Positions 17,054-26,068 of a DNA stretch of 64,000 nt are shown here, piece by piece (the first letter of the stretch is position 1; each line of letters starts with the position of its first letter). Position numbers and translations under genes: made by a program. Under the pieces are notes generated by a model. It was not told the DNA's origin. It did not search any database and worked only from the letters and a program-made list of their open reading frames with translations. The DNA is from UBA2357 sp002344625 (lineage in GTDB: Bacteria; Pseudomonadota; Gammaproteobacteria; Burkholderiales; Rhodocyclaceae): NCBI GenBank assembly GCA_937995335.1, contig CALKIH010000065.1:22865-86864 (forward strand). Reading direction: 5' to 3'.

Positions 17054-17461
17054 TCAGTCGTTCGGAATCGGGCGCTTGCGCCCCTTGTCATCGACCGCGA
17101 CATAGGTGAGCGTGGCCTCCGTCACCTTGACCACGACCGGGTTCTCCGGATCGCGTTCGGCATAGACCTCGACATCGACCGTGACCGATGTGCGGCCGGC
17201 AGAGCGCACCTCGGCGTAAAAGCTCACCAGGTCGCCGACCGAAACCGGCTGCTTGAACAGGAACGCATTGACCGCGATGGTCGCGACCCGGCACTTGGCG
17301 CGGCGACGCGCCGGAATCGCGCCCGCGATATCGACCATCGCCATGATCCAGCCTCCGAAGACATCACCCGAAGGGTTCAGGTCGGCGGGCATCGTCATCA
17401 CCCTCAGGGCGGGCTGCTTGTGCTCCGGCAAGCTAGCCGAGCCTTGAACCGATTCGGTCAT
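17054..17461 (-). CDS. Acyl-CoA thioesterase, hotdog fold (YciA-like)
   Basis: A 135-residue hotdog thioesterase that hydrolyses acyl-CoA esters. The family block is visible as MTMPADLNPSGDVFGGWIMA (the Asn/Asp active-site helix), then VNAFLFKQPVSVGDLVSFYAEV. The start at 17461 has GGAGG 8 nt upstream and lies inside the 3' end of the fadB-like gene (29-bp overlap), so translation is coupled. In this operon it could release CoA when beta-oxidation intermediates accumulate. Confidence 0.88.
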   Translation of the reverse strand: MTESVQGSASLPEHKQPALRVMTMPADLNPSGDVFGGWIMAMVDIAGAIPARRRAKCRVATIAVNAFLFKQPVSVGDLVSFYAEVRSAGRTSVTVDVEVYAERDPENPVVVKVTEATLTYVAVDDKGRKRPIPND

Positions 17462-19478
17462 CTGCTGTTCCTCCATGAATCGTCGCCTCCATCTTCTGGC
17501 CGCTACCCGCCAGCCCGTTTTCATCATACCTGCCGGTGGATGCGCCGGCATGCGCGTGCAGCGGACCACCCGAAAAAGGCGCGTAGCCGGTGCCGAAAAT
17601 GATGCCCGCATCGGCCAGATCGGCATCCGCAACCACACCGGCGGCGACCAGGCGTTGCGCCGCGGCGACCAGCGGCGCGACGATCCGGGCGGCGAGGCCG
17701 TCCACCTCCACCGCGGCACCGCTCGCCTGCGCGCGCACCGGCTTGCCTTTCTCCCAGCGGTAAAAACCCTGCCCAGTTTTCTTGCCCAGTTGCCCCGCCT
17801 CGAAACGACTCATCAACGCGCGCGGCACTTCGGCCTGCGCTTCGCCCCCCAGGGCCGCGCCGGCGGCCACCGCGATGTCGAGCCCGACGGTGTCCACGAG
17901 CTCGATCGGCCCCATCGGCATGCCGAACGCGAGCAGCGCTGCATCGACGGTCTCGGGCGGCACGCCTTCATCGACGCAACGCAATGCCTCCAGCATGTAG
18001 GGGGCGAGCACCGCGTTGACCAGGAAACCCGGCGAAGACTTCACCGGCAGGGCCAGTTTGTCGAGGCCACGCACGAACGCGGCGGCATGCTGCAGCGCGG
18101 TGGCGTCCGATGCTTCGCCGGCCACGACTTCGACCAGCGGCATCTGCGCCACCGGGTTGAAGAAGTGGATGCCGACCAGGCGCGCGGGACCCGCAAGCAC
18201 GCTCGCGATCTCCTCGATGCGCAGGCTCGACGTGTTGGTGGCGAGCAACGCGTCGGGCCGGGCCCGGGCCTCGAGCCCGGCGAACAGCGCCCGCTTGGCC
18301 TCGAGGCTTTCGGATATGGCCTCGATGATCACATCGGCGCGCGCCACGCCCGAGCCGTCCGGGTCGGCAATCAGGCGATCGAGGGCGAAGCGCTGCGCGC
18401 GCGCGTCGCCCCGATGCCTGCGCTCGAACAGCCCGGCGGCACGCGCCACCGCCGGCGCGATCCGGTCCACACCCTGGTCCTGCAGAGTCACGGTCAAGCC
18501 GCGCAGCGCGCACAGGGCGGCGATATCGCCGCCCATGACGCCCGCACCCACCACATGCACATGCCGCGGCGAAAACGCCACGCCCTTGCCGAAGCCCTTG
18601 AGACGATCCTGCAGCAGAAACACCCGTATGAGGTTCCGCGCCGTCGCCGACCCAAGGATCGACTCCAGCGCGGCGGGATGATCCGCCGGCACGGCCAGCG
18701 CATTGCCACCGAATCCGGCCCAGACATCGACGATGGCCCAGGGGGCGGGATAGTGCGCCCGGCGCACCCGGGAGGCGAGCTGGTGGCGCGCTCTGTGCGC
18801 CACCAGCGGCTTGAGCGGACCGTTCAGGATGCGCGCCCCCCACCCCGAACGGTGCGGTGCCCGACCCGACAGCACCAGCATGTTCGCGGCATTCTCCATC
18901 ACCCTCGCCGGCAGACATTCGTCGGCCAGGCCGAGCTTCTTCGCCTTGCGCGCATCGACCCCGCGCCCGCTCAGCATCAGGTCGAGCGCCGCGCCCGGCC
19001 CGATCAGGGCGGGCAGGCGCTGCATGCCGCCCCAGGCGGGCATGATGCCCAACATGACCTCCGGCAGGGCCAGGCGGGTGGCGGGTTCATCGACCACGAT
19101 GCGGTACCGGCAGGCCAGCACCAGTTCGAGCCCCCCGCCCATGCAGTGTCCGCGAATCAGCGCGAGAGTCGGAAACGGGAGGCGCGCGAGCCAGTTGAAC
19201 AGCGACCAGCCACGCTCGACGAGATCGCGCGCCTCCGCAGCCGAGCGGATGCGTGTGAACTCGTCGATATCCGCGCCGGCGATGAAGCCGGCCGGCTTGG
19301 CCGAGGCGATCACGAGCCCGCGCGGCGGCGCCTGCTCGAGCGCGGCGAGTGCGGCGGCAAGCTCGCCGAGCACCTCGCGCGACAAGGTATTGGTACTGGC
19401 CCCGGCCTTGTCGAGCTGCAGCCACACGACGCCATCGGGGCGGCGCACGAGAATCAGATGCCTGTAGTCGGCGTTCAT
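17433..19478 (-). CDS. fadB: FadB-like bifunctional enoyl-CoA hydratase / 3-hydroxyacyl-CoA dehydrogenase
   Basis: A 681-residue multifunctional protein of fatty-acid beta-oxidation. The N-terminal crotonase domain (~1-190) has both catalytic glutamates, E118 in GGGLE and E140 in LPEVMLG. The NAD-binding domain begins with VVGAGVMGG near 309-317 and carries HFFNPVAQMPLVEVV. The C-terminal 3HCDH domains include SPGFLVNAVLAPYMLEA. It is somewhat shorter than E. coli FadB (729 aa), mostly at the C-terminus. Its start overlaps the thiolase stop (ATGA). It would form the trifunctional complex with the adjacent thiolase. Confidence 0.92.
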   Translation of the reverse strand: MNADYRHLILVRRPDGVVWLQLDKAGASTNTLSREVLGELAAALAALEQAPPRGLVIASAKPAGFIAGADIDEFTRIRSAAEARDLVERGWSLFNWLARLPFPTLALIRGHCMGGGLELVLACRYRIVVDEPATRLALPEVMLGIMPAWGGMQRLPALIGPGAALDLMLSGRGVDARKAKKLGLADECLPARVMENAANMLVLSGRAPHRSGWGARILNGPLKPLVAHRARHQLASRVRRAHYPAPWAIVDVWAGFGGNALAVPADHPAALESILGSATARNLIRVFLLQDRLKGFGKGVAFSPRHVHVVGAGVMGGDIAALCALRGLTVTLQDQGVDRIAPAVARAAGLFERRHRGDARAQRFALDRLIADPDGSGVARADVIIEAISESLEAKRALFAGLEARARPDALLATNTSSLRIEEIASVLAGPARLVGIHFFNPVAQMPLVEVVAGEASDATALQHAAAFVRGLDKLALPVKSSPGFLVNAVLAPYMLEALRCVDEGVPPETVDAALLAFGMPMGPIELVDTVGLDIAVAAGAALGGEAQAEVPRALMSRFEAGQLGKKTGQGFYRWEKGKPVRAQASGAAVEVDGLAARIVAPLVAAAQRLVAAGVVADADLADAGIIFGTGYAPFSGGPLHAHAGASTGRYDENGLAGSGQKMEATIHGGTADDRIGSRLG

Positions 19479-20755
19479 TCGATCGTCTCCACCAGCATGG
19501 CCCCCCCCTGGCCGCCGCCTATGCACAGGCTCGCCAGGCCGCGCCGCAGCCCATCACGCCGCAGGGTAGCAAGCAGATGCAGCACGATGCGGACGCCGCT
19601 CGCCCCCACCGGATGGCCGAGCGCGATGGCCCCGCCATCGACGTTCAGGCGCTCGCCGGCGATCATGCCAACCGGCTGCTCGAGGCCGAAATGCGTCCGG
19701 CAGTAGTGTTCGTCATCCCAGGCACGCAGGCACGCGATCACCTGGGCCGCGAACGCCTCGTTGATCTCGAATCGGTCGATGTCGGCCAGCGACAAATTCC
19801 GCCGCTGCATGATCGGCGTCATCGCATGTATCGGCCCCAGCCCCATCTGCGCCGGGTCGAGTCCCGCCCACTGGCTATCTACGATCTCGCCGATCGGCGC
19901 CAGTCGGTGGCGCTCGAGCGCCGCTTCCGACGCGAGCACCAGCCATGCCGCACCATCGCTGATCTGGGAGCTGTTGCCTGGCGTCACACGCCCGTATGTG
20001 CGGTCGAAGAACGGCTTCAGACGCGCGAGGCTTTCGAGCGACGAGTCGCTCCGCACGCCGTCGTCATGCGCATGCAGCGTGCCATCGCAATCGATCAGCG
20101 CCCGGATCTCGTCCAGGCGTCCGGCGTCGCGCGCCGCTACGGCGCGCATGTGGCTGCCTACCGCATAGGCATCCATGTCGGCACGCGTGATGTCGAAGAC
20201 ATGGGCCAGATTCTCGGCGGTCTGACCCATCGACTGGCCCACGACCGGGTCGGTCAAGCCTTTCACGATCCCCAGCACCGGCGCGAGATGGCGGGCCGGG
20301 AAGCGCCGCAAGGCGGCCGCCCTGGCCGCGACGCTGCGCGCGGCATGCCAGTCGGCGAGCCAGCGCACCATCGCATCCGAAAACAGCACCGGCGCGCGCG
20401 ACAGTGCATCGACACCACCGGCCAGCACCAGGTCCGAGCAGCCCAGGCGGATGTTGACGACGGCCGAATCGAGCGCCTGCATGCCGCTTGCACAGTTGCG
20501 CATCACCGTCCAGCCGGGTACGCGATGACCGCAGCCCATGCGCAAGGCGACCACGCGCCCGATATTGACCTCGTCGGGTGACGGGCTGGCACAGCCGAGG
20601 ATCACCTCGTCGAGTTGATCGGGTGCGAACCGCTGCCGACTCAGCAAACCCGCGCCGGCGGCGGTCGCCAGATCGGCCGCCGCGAATGGCCCGGGACGAT
20701 TGCGCGCCTTGAGAAACGGCGTTCGCGCGCCATCGACGATGAATACCCTGCGCAT
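19475..20755 (-). CDS. fadI: Acetyl-CoA C-acyltransferase (3-ketoacyl-CoA thiolase)
   Basis: Cleaves 3-ketoacyl-CoA in the last step of beta-oxidation. The nucleophilic cysteine is in NCASGM (C88), the acid/base residues in NEAFAAQ and ALGHPVGASG, and the second cysteine in CIGGGQGGA. The length of 426 aa and the layout are closer to FadI than to the shorter FadA. Two starts are possible: 20767, directly after the fadE stop, and 20755 (MRRVFIVDGART), which I prefer because it matches the usual N-terminus. Overlaps the fadB-like start by 4 bp. Confidence 0.9.
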   Translation of the reverse strand: MRRVFIVDGARTPFLKARNRPGPFAAADLATAAGAGLLSRQRFAPDQLDEVILGCASPSPDEVNIGRVVALRMGCGHRVPGWTVMRNCASGMQALDSAVVNIRLGCSDLVLAGGVDALSRAPVLFSDAMVRWLADWHAARSVAARAAALRRFPARHLAPVLGIVKGLTDPVVGQSMGQTAENLAHVFDITRADMDAYAVGSHMRAVAARDAGRLDEIRALIDCDGTLHAHDDGVRSDSSLESLARLKPFFDRTYGRVTPGNSSQISDGAAWLVLASEAALERHRLAPIGEIVDSQWAGLDPAQMGLGPIHAMTPIMQRRNLSLADIDRFEINEAFAAQVIACLRAWDDEHYCRTHFGLEQPVGMIAGERLNVDGGAIALGHPVGASGVRIVLHLLATLRRDGLRRGLASLCIGGGQGGAMLVETIE

Positions 20756-20767
20756 TTCCACCCCCAT

Positions 20768-23257
20768 TCAGGCTACCCCATGCAGCGCCGAATCGCCGTG
20801 CTGCCCGCTTGGCGACACGGCCCCGGCGGGATCGAGATCGAAGGGAAAGTCGTCGACCCTGATGACCTTGTCACGCAAGCGATTGCGCTGCGCGATCAGC
20901 CGGAACTCGTCGTCGCTCACGAGGCCTTCGGCGCGTGCCTGGGACCAGACGGCATCCACGTCTCCGGTGAGGCTCGGAGCGGGCACGAAGCGTCCCTGCT
21001 TGCGGGCGAGCCTGATCCTGGCCTCGATCGGCTCCGCTTCGATGGTGGCCCGCAAGGCCGCTTCGAGCGCCCCCAGCGGCTGCTCGAGATCGGTCGGCAC
21101 ATGCACGGCCGCGGTCAGGCGGTCGCGCGTGGGCGACGGCGCGATGAGCAGGCCTGCGACTTCCTGCCCGAGCCGGTCGGGGGGCACCTGGTAGGGCCGG
21201 CCGAGCGGGAAGACCACCAAGCTGCGCAGGATGAACGCAAGGCCACGGTTCGGAAAGTTCGCGATCACCCCCTCGAAGGCATTCTGCGTCTTGAACATCG
21301 CATCCCATATCGCCCAGTGCATCAGGGGCGCATCGGCCGCCTGGCGGCCTTCGGCCTCGTAGCGGCGGAGCGTCGCGCTCGCGAGGTACATCAACGACAG
21401 GATGTCGCCGAGGCGCGCCGAGAGTTTTTCCTTGCGCTTGAGCGCGCCCCCCATGGTCCCCATCGAAACATCGGCAATGAACGCGAAGGCCGCCGAGAAA
21501 CGGGTGAGTTGCTGGTAGTAGCGGCGTGTCTCCGGCGCAACGTCCGCCGGCACTGCGACGAAGTGCGAACCGCTGAGCCCCATCACCAGCGCACGCGCGG
21601 CATTCGACACGGTGTAGGCGACATGCCCCCACCAGGCTTGGTCGAAAGCATCGAGATCGTCGCTGCGGGCGGCCTGCATTTCGGCCAGCACATGAGGATG
21701 GCAGCGAATCGCCCCCTGGCCGAACAGGATCAGGCTGCGGGTGAGAATGTTCGCGCCCTCGACCGTGATCCCGACCGGCACCTGCTGATAGACGCGCCCG
21801 AGAAAGTTCTGCGGCCCCAGGCAGATCCCCTTGCCGCCGATCACATCCATGCCGGCATCCACCGTTTCGCGCGCCCGCTCGGTCACGTGGTACTTCACGA
21901 TCGCCGAAACCACCGACGGCCGCTCGCCCCGGTCGATCGCCGCGGCCGTCATCACCCGCGCGGCATCGCACAGGTACGTGTTGGCGCCGATGCGGGTCAG
22001 CGCCTCCTGCACCCCCTCGAAACGTCCGATCGCGGTCTTGAACTGGTGGCGCACCCGCGCGTAGGCCCCCACCGCGCGCGCAGTGAGCTGCTGCATGCCG
22101 GTGTTCGACCCCGGCAGCGAGATGCTGCGGCCGGCCGCGAGGCACTCCATCAGCATCCGCCAGCCCTGCCCGGCCATCTTCGGTCCGCCGATGATGAAAT
22201 CGAGCGGCATGAAGACGTCGCGGCCACGGATCGGACCGTTCATCCACACCGCGTTGAGCGGCAAATGGCGACGGCCGATCTCGACACCGGGGTGCTCGCG
22301 CGGCACCAGCGCGCAGGTGATGCCGAGATCCGATTCCTCACCCAACAGATGCTCGGGGTCGTACAGCCTGAAGGCCAGCCCGAACACGGTGCAGACCGGT
22401 GCCAGGGTGATGTAGCGCTTGTCGAAGCTCACCCGCATCCCGAGCACTGGCCGGCCCTGCCATTCGCCCCGGCAGATCACGCCCGCATCCGGAATCGCGG
22501 CCGCATCCGACCCCGCCCACGGGCTGGTCAGCGCGAACGCCGGGATCTCGTCACCGCGCGCCAACCGTGGCAGATAGTGCTGCTTCTGTTCCGGCGTGCC
22601 GTAGTGGAGGAGCAACTCCGCCGGCCCCAATGAGTTGGGCACCATCACGGTGACCGCGGGCGCCGAAGAACGGGTGGACAGCCGCGTGATGACCTGGGAA
22701 TGCGCGAACGCGGAGAACCCCTTGCCCCCGTACGCCTTGGGAATGATCATCCCGAGAAAGCCCCGGCTGCGTATGAATGTCCAGACCTCGGGCGACAAAT
22801 CGTTGTGCGTGACCGCATCCCAGTCGCGAATCATGCGGCACAAGGCCTCGGTGTCGTCATCGAGAAATGCCTGCTCTTCCGGCGTCAGTACCGGCCAGGG
22901 GCAGGCCAGCAAGCGGTGCCAGTCGGGCCGGCCGGCAAACAGCTCCCCCTCCCACCACACCGTCCCGGCCTCGAGCGCCTCCTTCTCGGTCTGCGACATC
23001 GCCGGCAAGGCCCGGCGAAAGGCCTTGAATATCGGCGCCGTCACCCATGCCTTGCGCAGGCCGTCATGCACGAACACCGCGCACCCGCCCAACCACAGCC
23101 CCAGCGCCAGTAGCACCGCCAAGACAGGCCAATCCGCAACCCATGCCCACGCAAGCAGCCAGACGCTGCCGGTCGCGGCCCAGGCCACGAGCGATACGCG
23201 CCGGTATGCGAGCGTGAGCACCCATGCCGGAAGAAGTATCGCGATCACACCTGTCAT
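20768..23257 (-). CDS. fadE: Long-form acyl-CoA dehydrogenase
   Basis: An 829-residue FAD-dependent dehydrogenase that introduces the trans-2 double bond at the start of beta-oxidation. Like E. coli FadE it is much longer than ordinary acyl-CoA dehydrogenases and starts with a hydrophobic region (two to three helices, residues ~3-70), consistent with membrane association. The catalytic core follows (GFLGMIIPKAYGGKGFSA, FALTSPWAGSDAA, and the ASVEGANILTR-like VEGANILTRSL). ATG at 23257 has AGGAG 6 nt upstream. First gene of the operon. Confidence 0.93.
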   Translation of the reverse strand: MTGVIAILLPAWVLTLAYRRVSLVAWAATGSVWLLAWAWVADWPVLAVLLALGLWLGGCAVFVHDGLRKAWVTAPIFKAFRRALPAMSQTEKEALEAGTVWWEGELFAGRPDWHRLLACPWPVLTPEEQAFLDDDTEALCRMIRDWDAVTHNDLSPEVWTFIRSRGFLGMIIPKAYGGKGFSAFAHSQVITRLSTRSSAPAVTVMVPNSLGPAELLLHYGTPEQKQHYLPRLARGDEIPAFALTSPWAGSDAAAIPDAGVICRGEWQGRPVLGMRVSFDKRYITLAPVCTVFGLAFRLYDPEHLLGEESDLGITCALVPREHPGVEIGRRHLPLNAVWMNGPIRGRDVFMPLDFIIGGPKMAGQGWRMLMECLAAGRSISLPGSNTGMQQLTARAVGAYARVRHQFKTAIGRFEGVQEALTRIGANTYLCDAARVMTAAAIDRGERPSVVSAIVKYHVTERARETVDAGMDVIGGKGICLGPQNFLGRVYQQVPVGITVEGANILTRSLILFGQGAIRCHPHVLAEMQAARSDDLDAFDQAWWGHVAYTVSNAARALVMGLSGSHFVAVPADVAPETRRYYQQLTRFSAAFAFIADVSMGTMGGALKRKEKLSARLGDILSLMYLASATLRRYEAEGRQAADAPLMHWAIWDAMFKTQNAFEGVIANFPNRGLAFILRSLVVFPLGRPYQVPPDRLGQEVAGLLIAPSPTRDRLTAAVHVPTDLEQPLGALEAALRATIEAEPIEARIRLARKQGRFVPAPSLTGDVDAVWSQARAEGLVSDDEFRLIAQRNRLRDKVIRVDDFPFDLDPAGAVSPSGQHGDSALHGVA

Positions 23258-23344
23258 GCCCCTCTCCTTCGCCTTGCCACCTGGACCACAGACCACCGAA
23301 CACCCGACGCCGCCGCCGCCAAATTTCCCGAATCAGCCCTTATG

Positions 23345-23360
23345 AATCAAGTGCTTGTTT
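23345..23360. promoter_or_regulatory. Near-palindromic operator candidate upstream of fadE
   Basis: AATCAAGTGCTTGTTT is an imperfect 16-bp dyad (AA-CAAG / CTTG-TT arms) about 90 bp upstream of the fadE start. This form resembles sites of TetR-type fatty-acid repressors (FadR/PsrA class). The regulator itself is not in the window. Confidence 0.4.
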
Positions 23361-23512
23361 GGATACTACGTCACCCACGCCGAATGTCAAAATGCCGGCC
23401 GCGTCCGGTACCGGCCCCGCAAACACATATGCGCCGCGCGGCACTGCCGGCGCCTGCGGAAGATGCGACAATCCAGGGCACCATCACCCCGGCTCCCGCA
23501 CCCCTCGAACCC

Positions 23513-24145
23513 ATGCCATCCATCGAAACCCTCGCGAGCTTCCTGGCCATTTCGGTCGCGATCACTTTGTCGCCCGGACCCGACAACCTCATGGTGCTGG
23601 GCCAAAGCCTGGCGCGCGGACGCCGGGCCGGTTTCGGCATCGCGCTCGGCTGCGCACTCGGCTGTTTCACTCACACCTTGTGGGCGACGCTGGGCTTGAG
23701 TGCGATCCTGCTGGCTTCGCCGAATGCCTTTTTCGCACTGAAGCTTGGCGGTGCCGCGTATCTGGCATGGCTCGGCATCCAGGCGTTGCGCAGCCCGGGC
23801 AGCAATGCGCCGGGCGCGGCGGCCGACGCGCCCGCCTGGTACCGCTACGTCGTGCGCGGGTTCATCGCCAATGCGATCAATCCCAAGGTGGCCTTGTTCT
23901 TCCTGGCGTTTCTGCCGCAGTTCGTGCAGCCGGCCAACGGTCCGCTGGAACTGCAGATGCTCGCCCTCGGCGCGGTCTTCGCGGCCCAGACCATCGCGGT
24001 GTTCGGCGCGATCGCATTCGCCTCCGGCAGCATCGCCGCATTGATCGCGCATCGCCCGGATTTCGGCAAGTGGCTGGACCGGACCGCCGGCATGATCTTC
24101 ATCGGGCTGGCCGCACATCTGCTGTTTTCGGGCGAACGCGATTGA
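23513..24145 (+). CDS. LysE/RhtB family amino-acid exporter
   Basis: A 210-residue inner-membrane exporter with six predicted hydrophobic helices. The family signature SPGPDNLMVLGQSLARGRRAGF is near residue 20, and IANAINPKVALFFLAFLPQF follows mid-protein. Substrates in this family are amino acids such as threonine, homoserine and lysine; which one is exported here cannot be told. The start at 23513 is preferred over 23342 because only from here does the LysE homology begin; no clear Shine-Dalgarno precedes it. Divergent from fadE. Confidence 0.88.
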   Translation: MPSIETLASFLAISVAITLSPGPDNLMVLGQSLARGRRAGFGIALGCALGCFTHTLWATLGLSAILLASPNAFFALKLGGAAYLAWLGIQALRSPGSNAPGAAADAPAWYRYVVRGFIANAINPKVALFFLAFLPQFVQPANGPLELQMLALGAVFAAQTIAVFGAIAFASGSIAALIAHRPDFGKWLDRTAGMIFIGLAAHLLFSGERD

Positions 24146-24181
24146 ACCCGACGGCATGCGCGCTCCGGCGACGTGGCGGGT

Positions 24182-24187
24182 TAGAAT
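24182..24187 (+). promoter_or_regulatory. -10 element (TAGAAT) just before the Atm1-like gene
   Basis: GGTTAGAATCG places a TAGAAT hexamer with 7 nt between it and the ATG, so transcription would begin at or within a base or two of the start codon. No good -35 is seen at 16-18 bp. Confidence 0.35.
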
Positions 24188-24194
24188 CGCCGCG

Positions 24195-25997
24195 ATGAGA
24201 CGTGCGCCCACTGCCGCCCTGCCCGGCCCCGACCCTCGCGAACGCCGCGACTGGCAGACCCTCACCAGCCTCTTTCCATACATCTGGGCCTACAAGGGGC
24301 GGGTCCTGCTCGCGCTGGCCTGTTTGATCGCCGCCAAGGGTGCCAACGTCAGCGTGCCGATCGTGTTCAAGCACGTCATCGATGCGTTGACGATCACGCC
24401 GGAGCAGGCATTCATCGTGGTGCCGGCCGCACTACTGCTCGCGTACGGCGCACTGCGGTTTTCGAGCGCGTTGTTTACCGAGCTGCGCGAGCTCGTGTTC
24501 GCACGCGTCACCCAGCAGGCGGTGCGGCACATCGCACTCAAGGTATTCCGCCATCTGCACGGGCTGTCGCTGCGCTTTCATCTCGAACGCCAGACCGGCG
24601 GGCTGACCCGCGACATCGAGCGCGGCACCCGCTCGATCAACGCGCTGATCAACTACACGCTCTATTCGATCCTGCCGACGCTGGTCGAAATCGGCTTGGT
24701 CATGGGCATCCTGCTGCATCAGTACGACAGCGTATTCGTGCTGATCACGCTGGCGACGCTGATCGTTTACATCGTGTTCACGGTCAAGGTGACGAACTGG
24801 CGCACGGTGCAGCGGCGCAAGGCCAACGAACTCGACTCGGCGGCAAACGCGCGCGCCGTCGACAGCCTGCTCAACTTCGAAACGGTCAAGTACTTCAACA
24901 ACGAGGAATTCGAAGCGCGCCGTTACGACGAACAGATGGGCAAATACACCCATGCCCAGATCATCAACCAGTTTTCGCTGTCGGGACTCAACATCGGCCA
25001 GGCGGTGATCATCGCAGTGGGCGTGACGGCGATGATGTGGCAGGCCGCAACACGGGTCGAAAGCGGCGCGATGACGATCGGCGACATCGTGCTGGTCAAT
25101 GCCTTCATGATCCAGCTCTACATTCCGCTCAACTTCCTGGGCGTGATCTACCGCGAACTGCGCCAGGCCCTGACCGATATCGAGCGCATGTTCGGACTCA
25201 TGCGCGAGCACCAAGAGATCACCGACGCACCCGGCGCCGTCCGTCTCGCCCCCGGCCCGATGTCGCTGCGCTTCGACAAGGTCAGTTTTGCCTACGACCC
25301 CAAGCGCACGATCCTGCATGAGGTCGACTTCGAGATCGGCGCCGGCAAGACGGTCGCGGTGGTCGGTCACAGCGGCTCGGGCAAATCGACCCTGGCCCGG
25401 CTACTGTATCGCTTCTACGACGTTCAGGGCGGGGCGATCAAGGTGAACGGGCAGGATCTGCGCACCCTGACCCAGGCCAGCCTGCGCACGGCAATCGCCA
25501 TCGTGCCGCAGGATACGGTGCTCTTCAACGACACCCTGTTCTACAACATCCAGTACGGCCGGCCCGACGCCAGCCGCGAGGAAGTGGAAGCCGCCGCCCG
25601 CGCCGCCCAACTCGACGGGTTCATCGCACGCCTGCCCGACGGCTTCGAAACCCGCGTCGGCGAGCGTGGCCTGAAACTCTCGGGCGGCGAGAAGCAGCGT
25701 GTCGCCATCGCCCGTGCCCTGCTGAAGAATCCGGCCATCCTGATCTTCGACGAAGCCACCTCGGCGCTCGACTCCAAGACCGAAAAAGCCATCCAGGCCC
25801 AGATCGACCTCGCCGCAGCCGGCCGGACCGCGCTGGTGATCGCACACCGGCTTTCGACCGTGATGAACGCCGACGAGATCATCGTGCTCGACCAGGGCAT
25901 CATCGTCGAGCGCGGCCGGCATGTGACACTGCTTGCGCAGGGTGGAGACTATGCACGGATGTGGGCATTGCAGTTGCAGGAAGCACAAGCCTCGTAA
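24195..25997 (+). CDS. Atm1/HMT-type ABC exporter (fused permease-ATPase)
   Basis: A 600-residue half-transporter with six TM helices (~30-320) followed by an ATPase domain: Walker A GHSGSGKST (391-399), signature LSGGEKQRVAIARAL, Walker B AILIFDEATSALD. The stretch TNWRTVQRRKANELDS to VDSLLNFETVKYFNNE is characteristic of the mitochondrial Atm1/ABCB7 and bacterial Atm1 branch, which export glutathione-linked or metal-thiol compounds and are tied to Fe-S metabolism and metal tolerance. It should work as a homodimer. A strong bidirectional terminator follows. The ATG at 24195 lacks a clear Shine-Dalgarno. Confidence 0.9.
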   Translation: MRRAPTAALPGPDPRERRDWQTLTSLFPYIWAYKGRVLLALACLIAAKGANVSVPIVFKHVIDALTITPEQAFIVVPAALLLAYGALRFSSALFTELRELVFARVTQQAVRHIALKVFRHLHGLSLRFHLERQTGGLTRDIERGTRSINALINYTLYSILPTLVEIGLVMGILLHQYDSVFVLITLATLIVYIVFTVKVTNWRTVQRRKANELDSAANARAVDSLLNFETVKYFNNEEFEARRYDEQMGKYTHAQIINQFSLSGLNIGQAVIIAVGVTAMMWQAATRVESGAMTIGDIVLVNAFMIQLYIPLNFLGVIYRELRQALTDIERMFGLMREHQEITDAPGAVRLAPGPMSLRFDKVSFAYDPKRTILHEVDFEIGAGKTVAVVGHSGSGKSTLARLLYRFYDVQGGAIKVNGQDLRTLTQASLRTAIAIVPQDTVLFNDTLFYNIQYGRPDASREEVEAAARAAQLDGFIARLPDGFETRVGERGLKLSGGEKQRVAIARALLKNPAILIFDEATSALDSKTEKAIQAQIDLAAAGRTALVIAHRLSTVMNADEIIVLDQGIIVERGRHVTLLAQGGDYARMWALQLQEAQAS

Positions 25998-26014
25998 CAA
26001 TGAAATGCATGGAG

Positions 26015-26054
26015 AAAAAGACCAAGGGCGCCATCAGGCGCCCTTGGTCTTTTT
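26015..26054. terminator. Bidirectional rho-independent terminator
   Basis: An 18-bp perfect stem (AAAAAGACCAAGGGCGCC and its complement) closes on an ATCA tetraloop and is flanked by A- and T-tracts, so it can act for the Atm1-like gene on plus and the PEP-CTERM gene on minus. Confidence 0.93.
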
Positions 26055-26068
26055 CGGGAAGCCGCCGG

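Noticed and set aside
17475..19706. 743-codon open frame on the plus strand
   Set aside because: Antisense to the fadB-like gene; its translation is rich in Arg/His and lacks any domain.
20615..22633. 672-codon open frame on the plus strand
   Set aside because: Antisense to fadE and the start of the thiolase gene; no recognisable domain.
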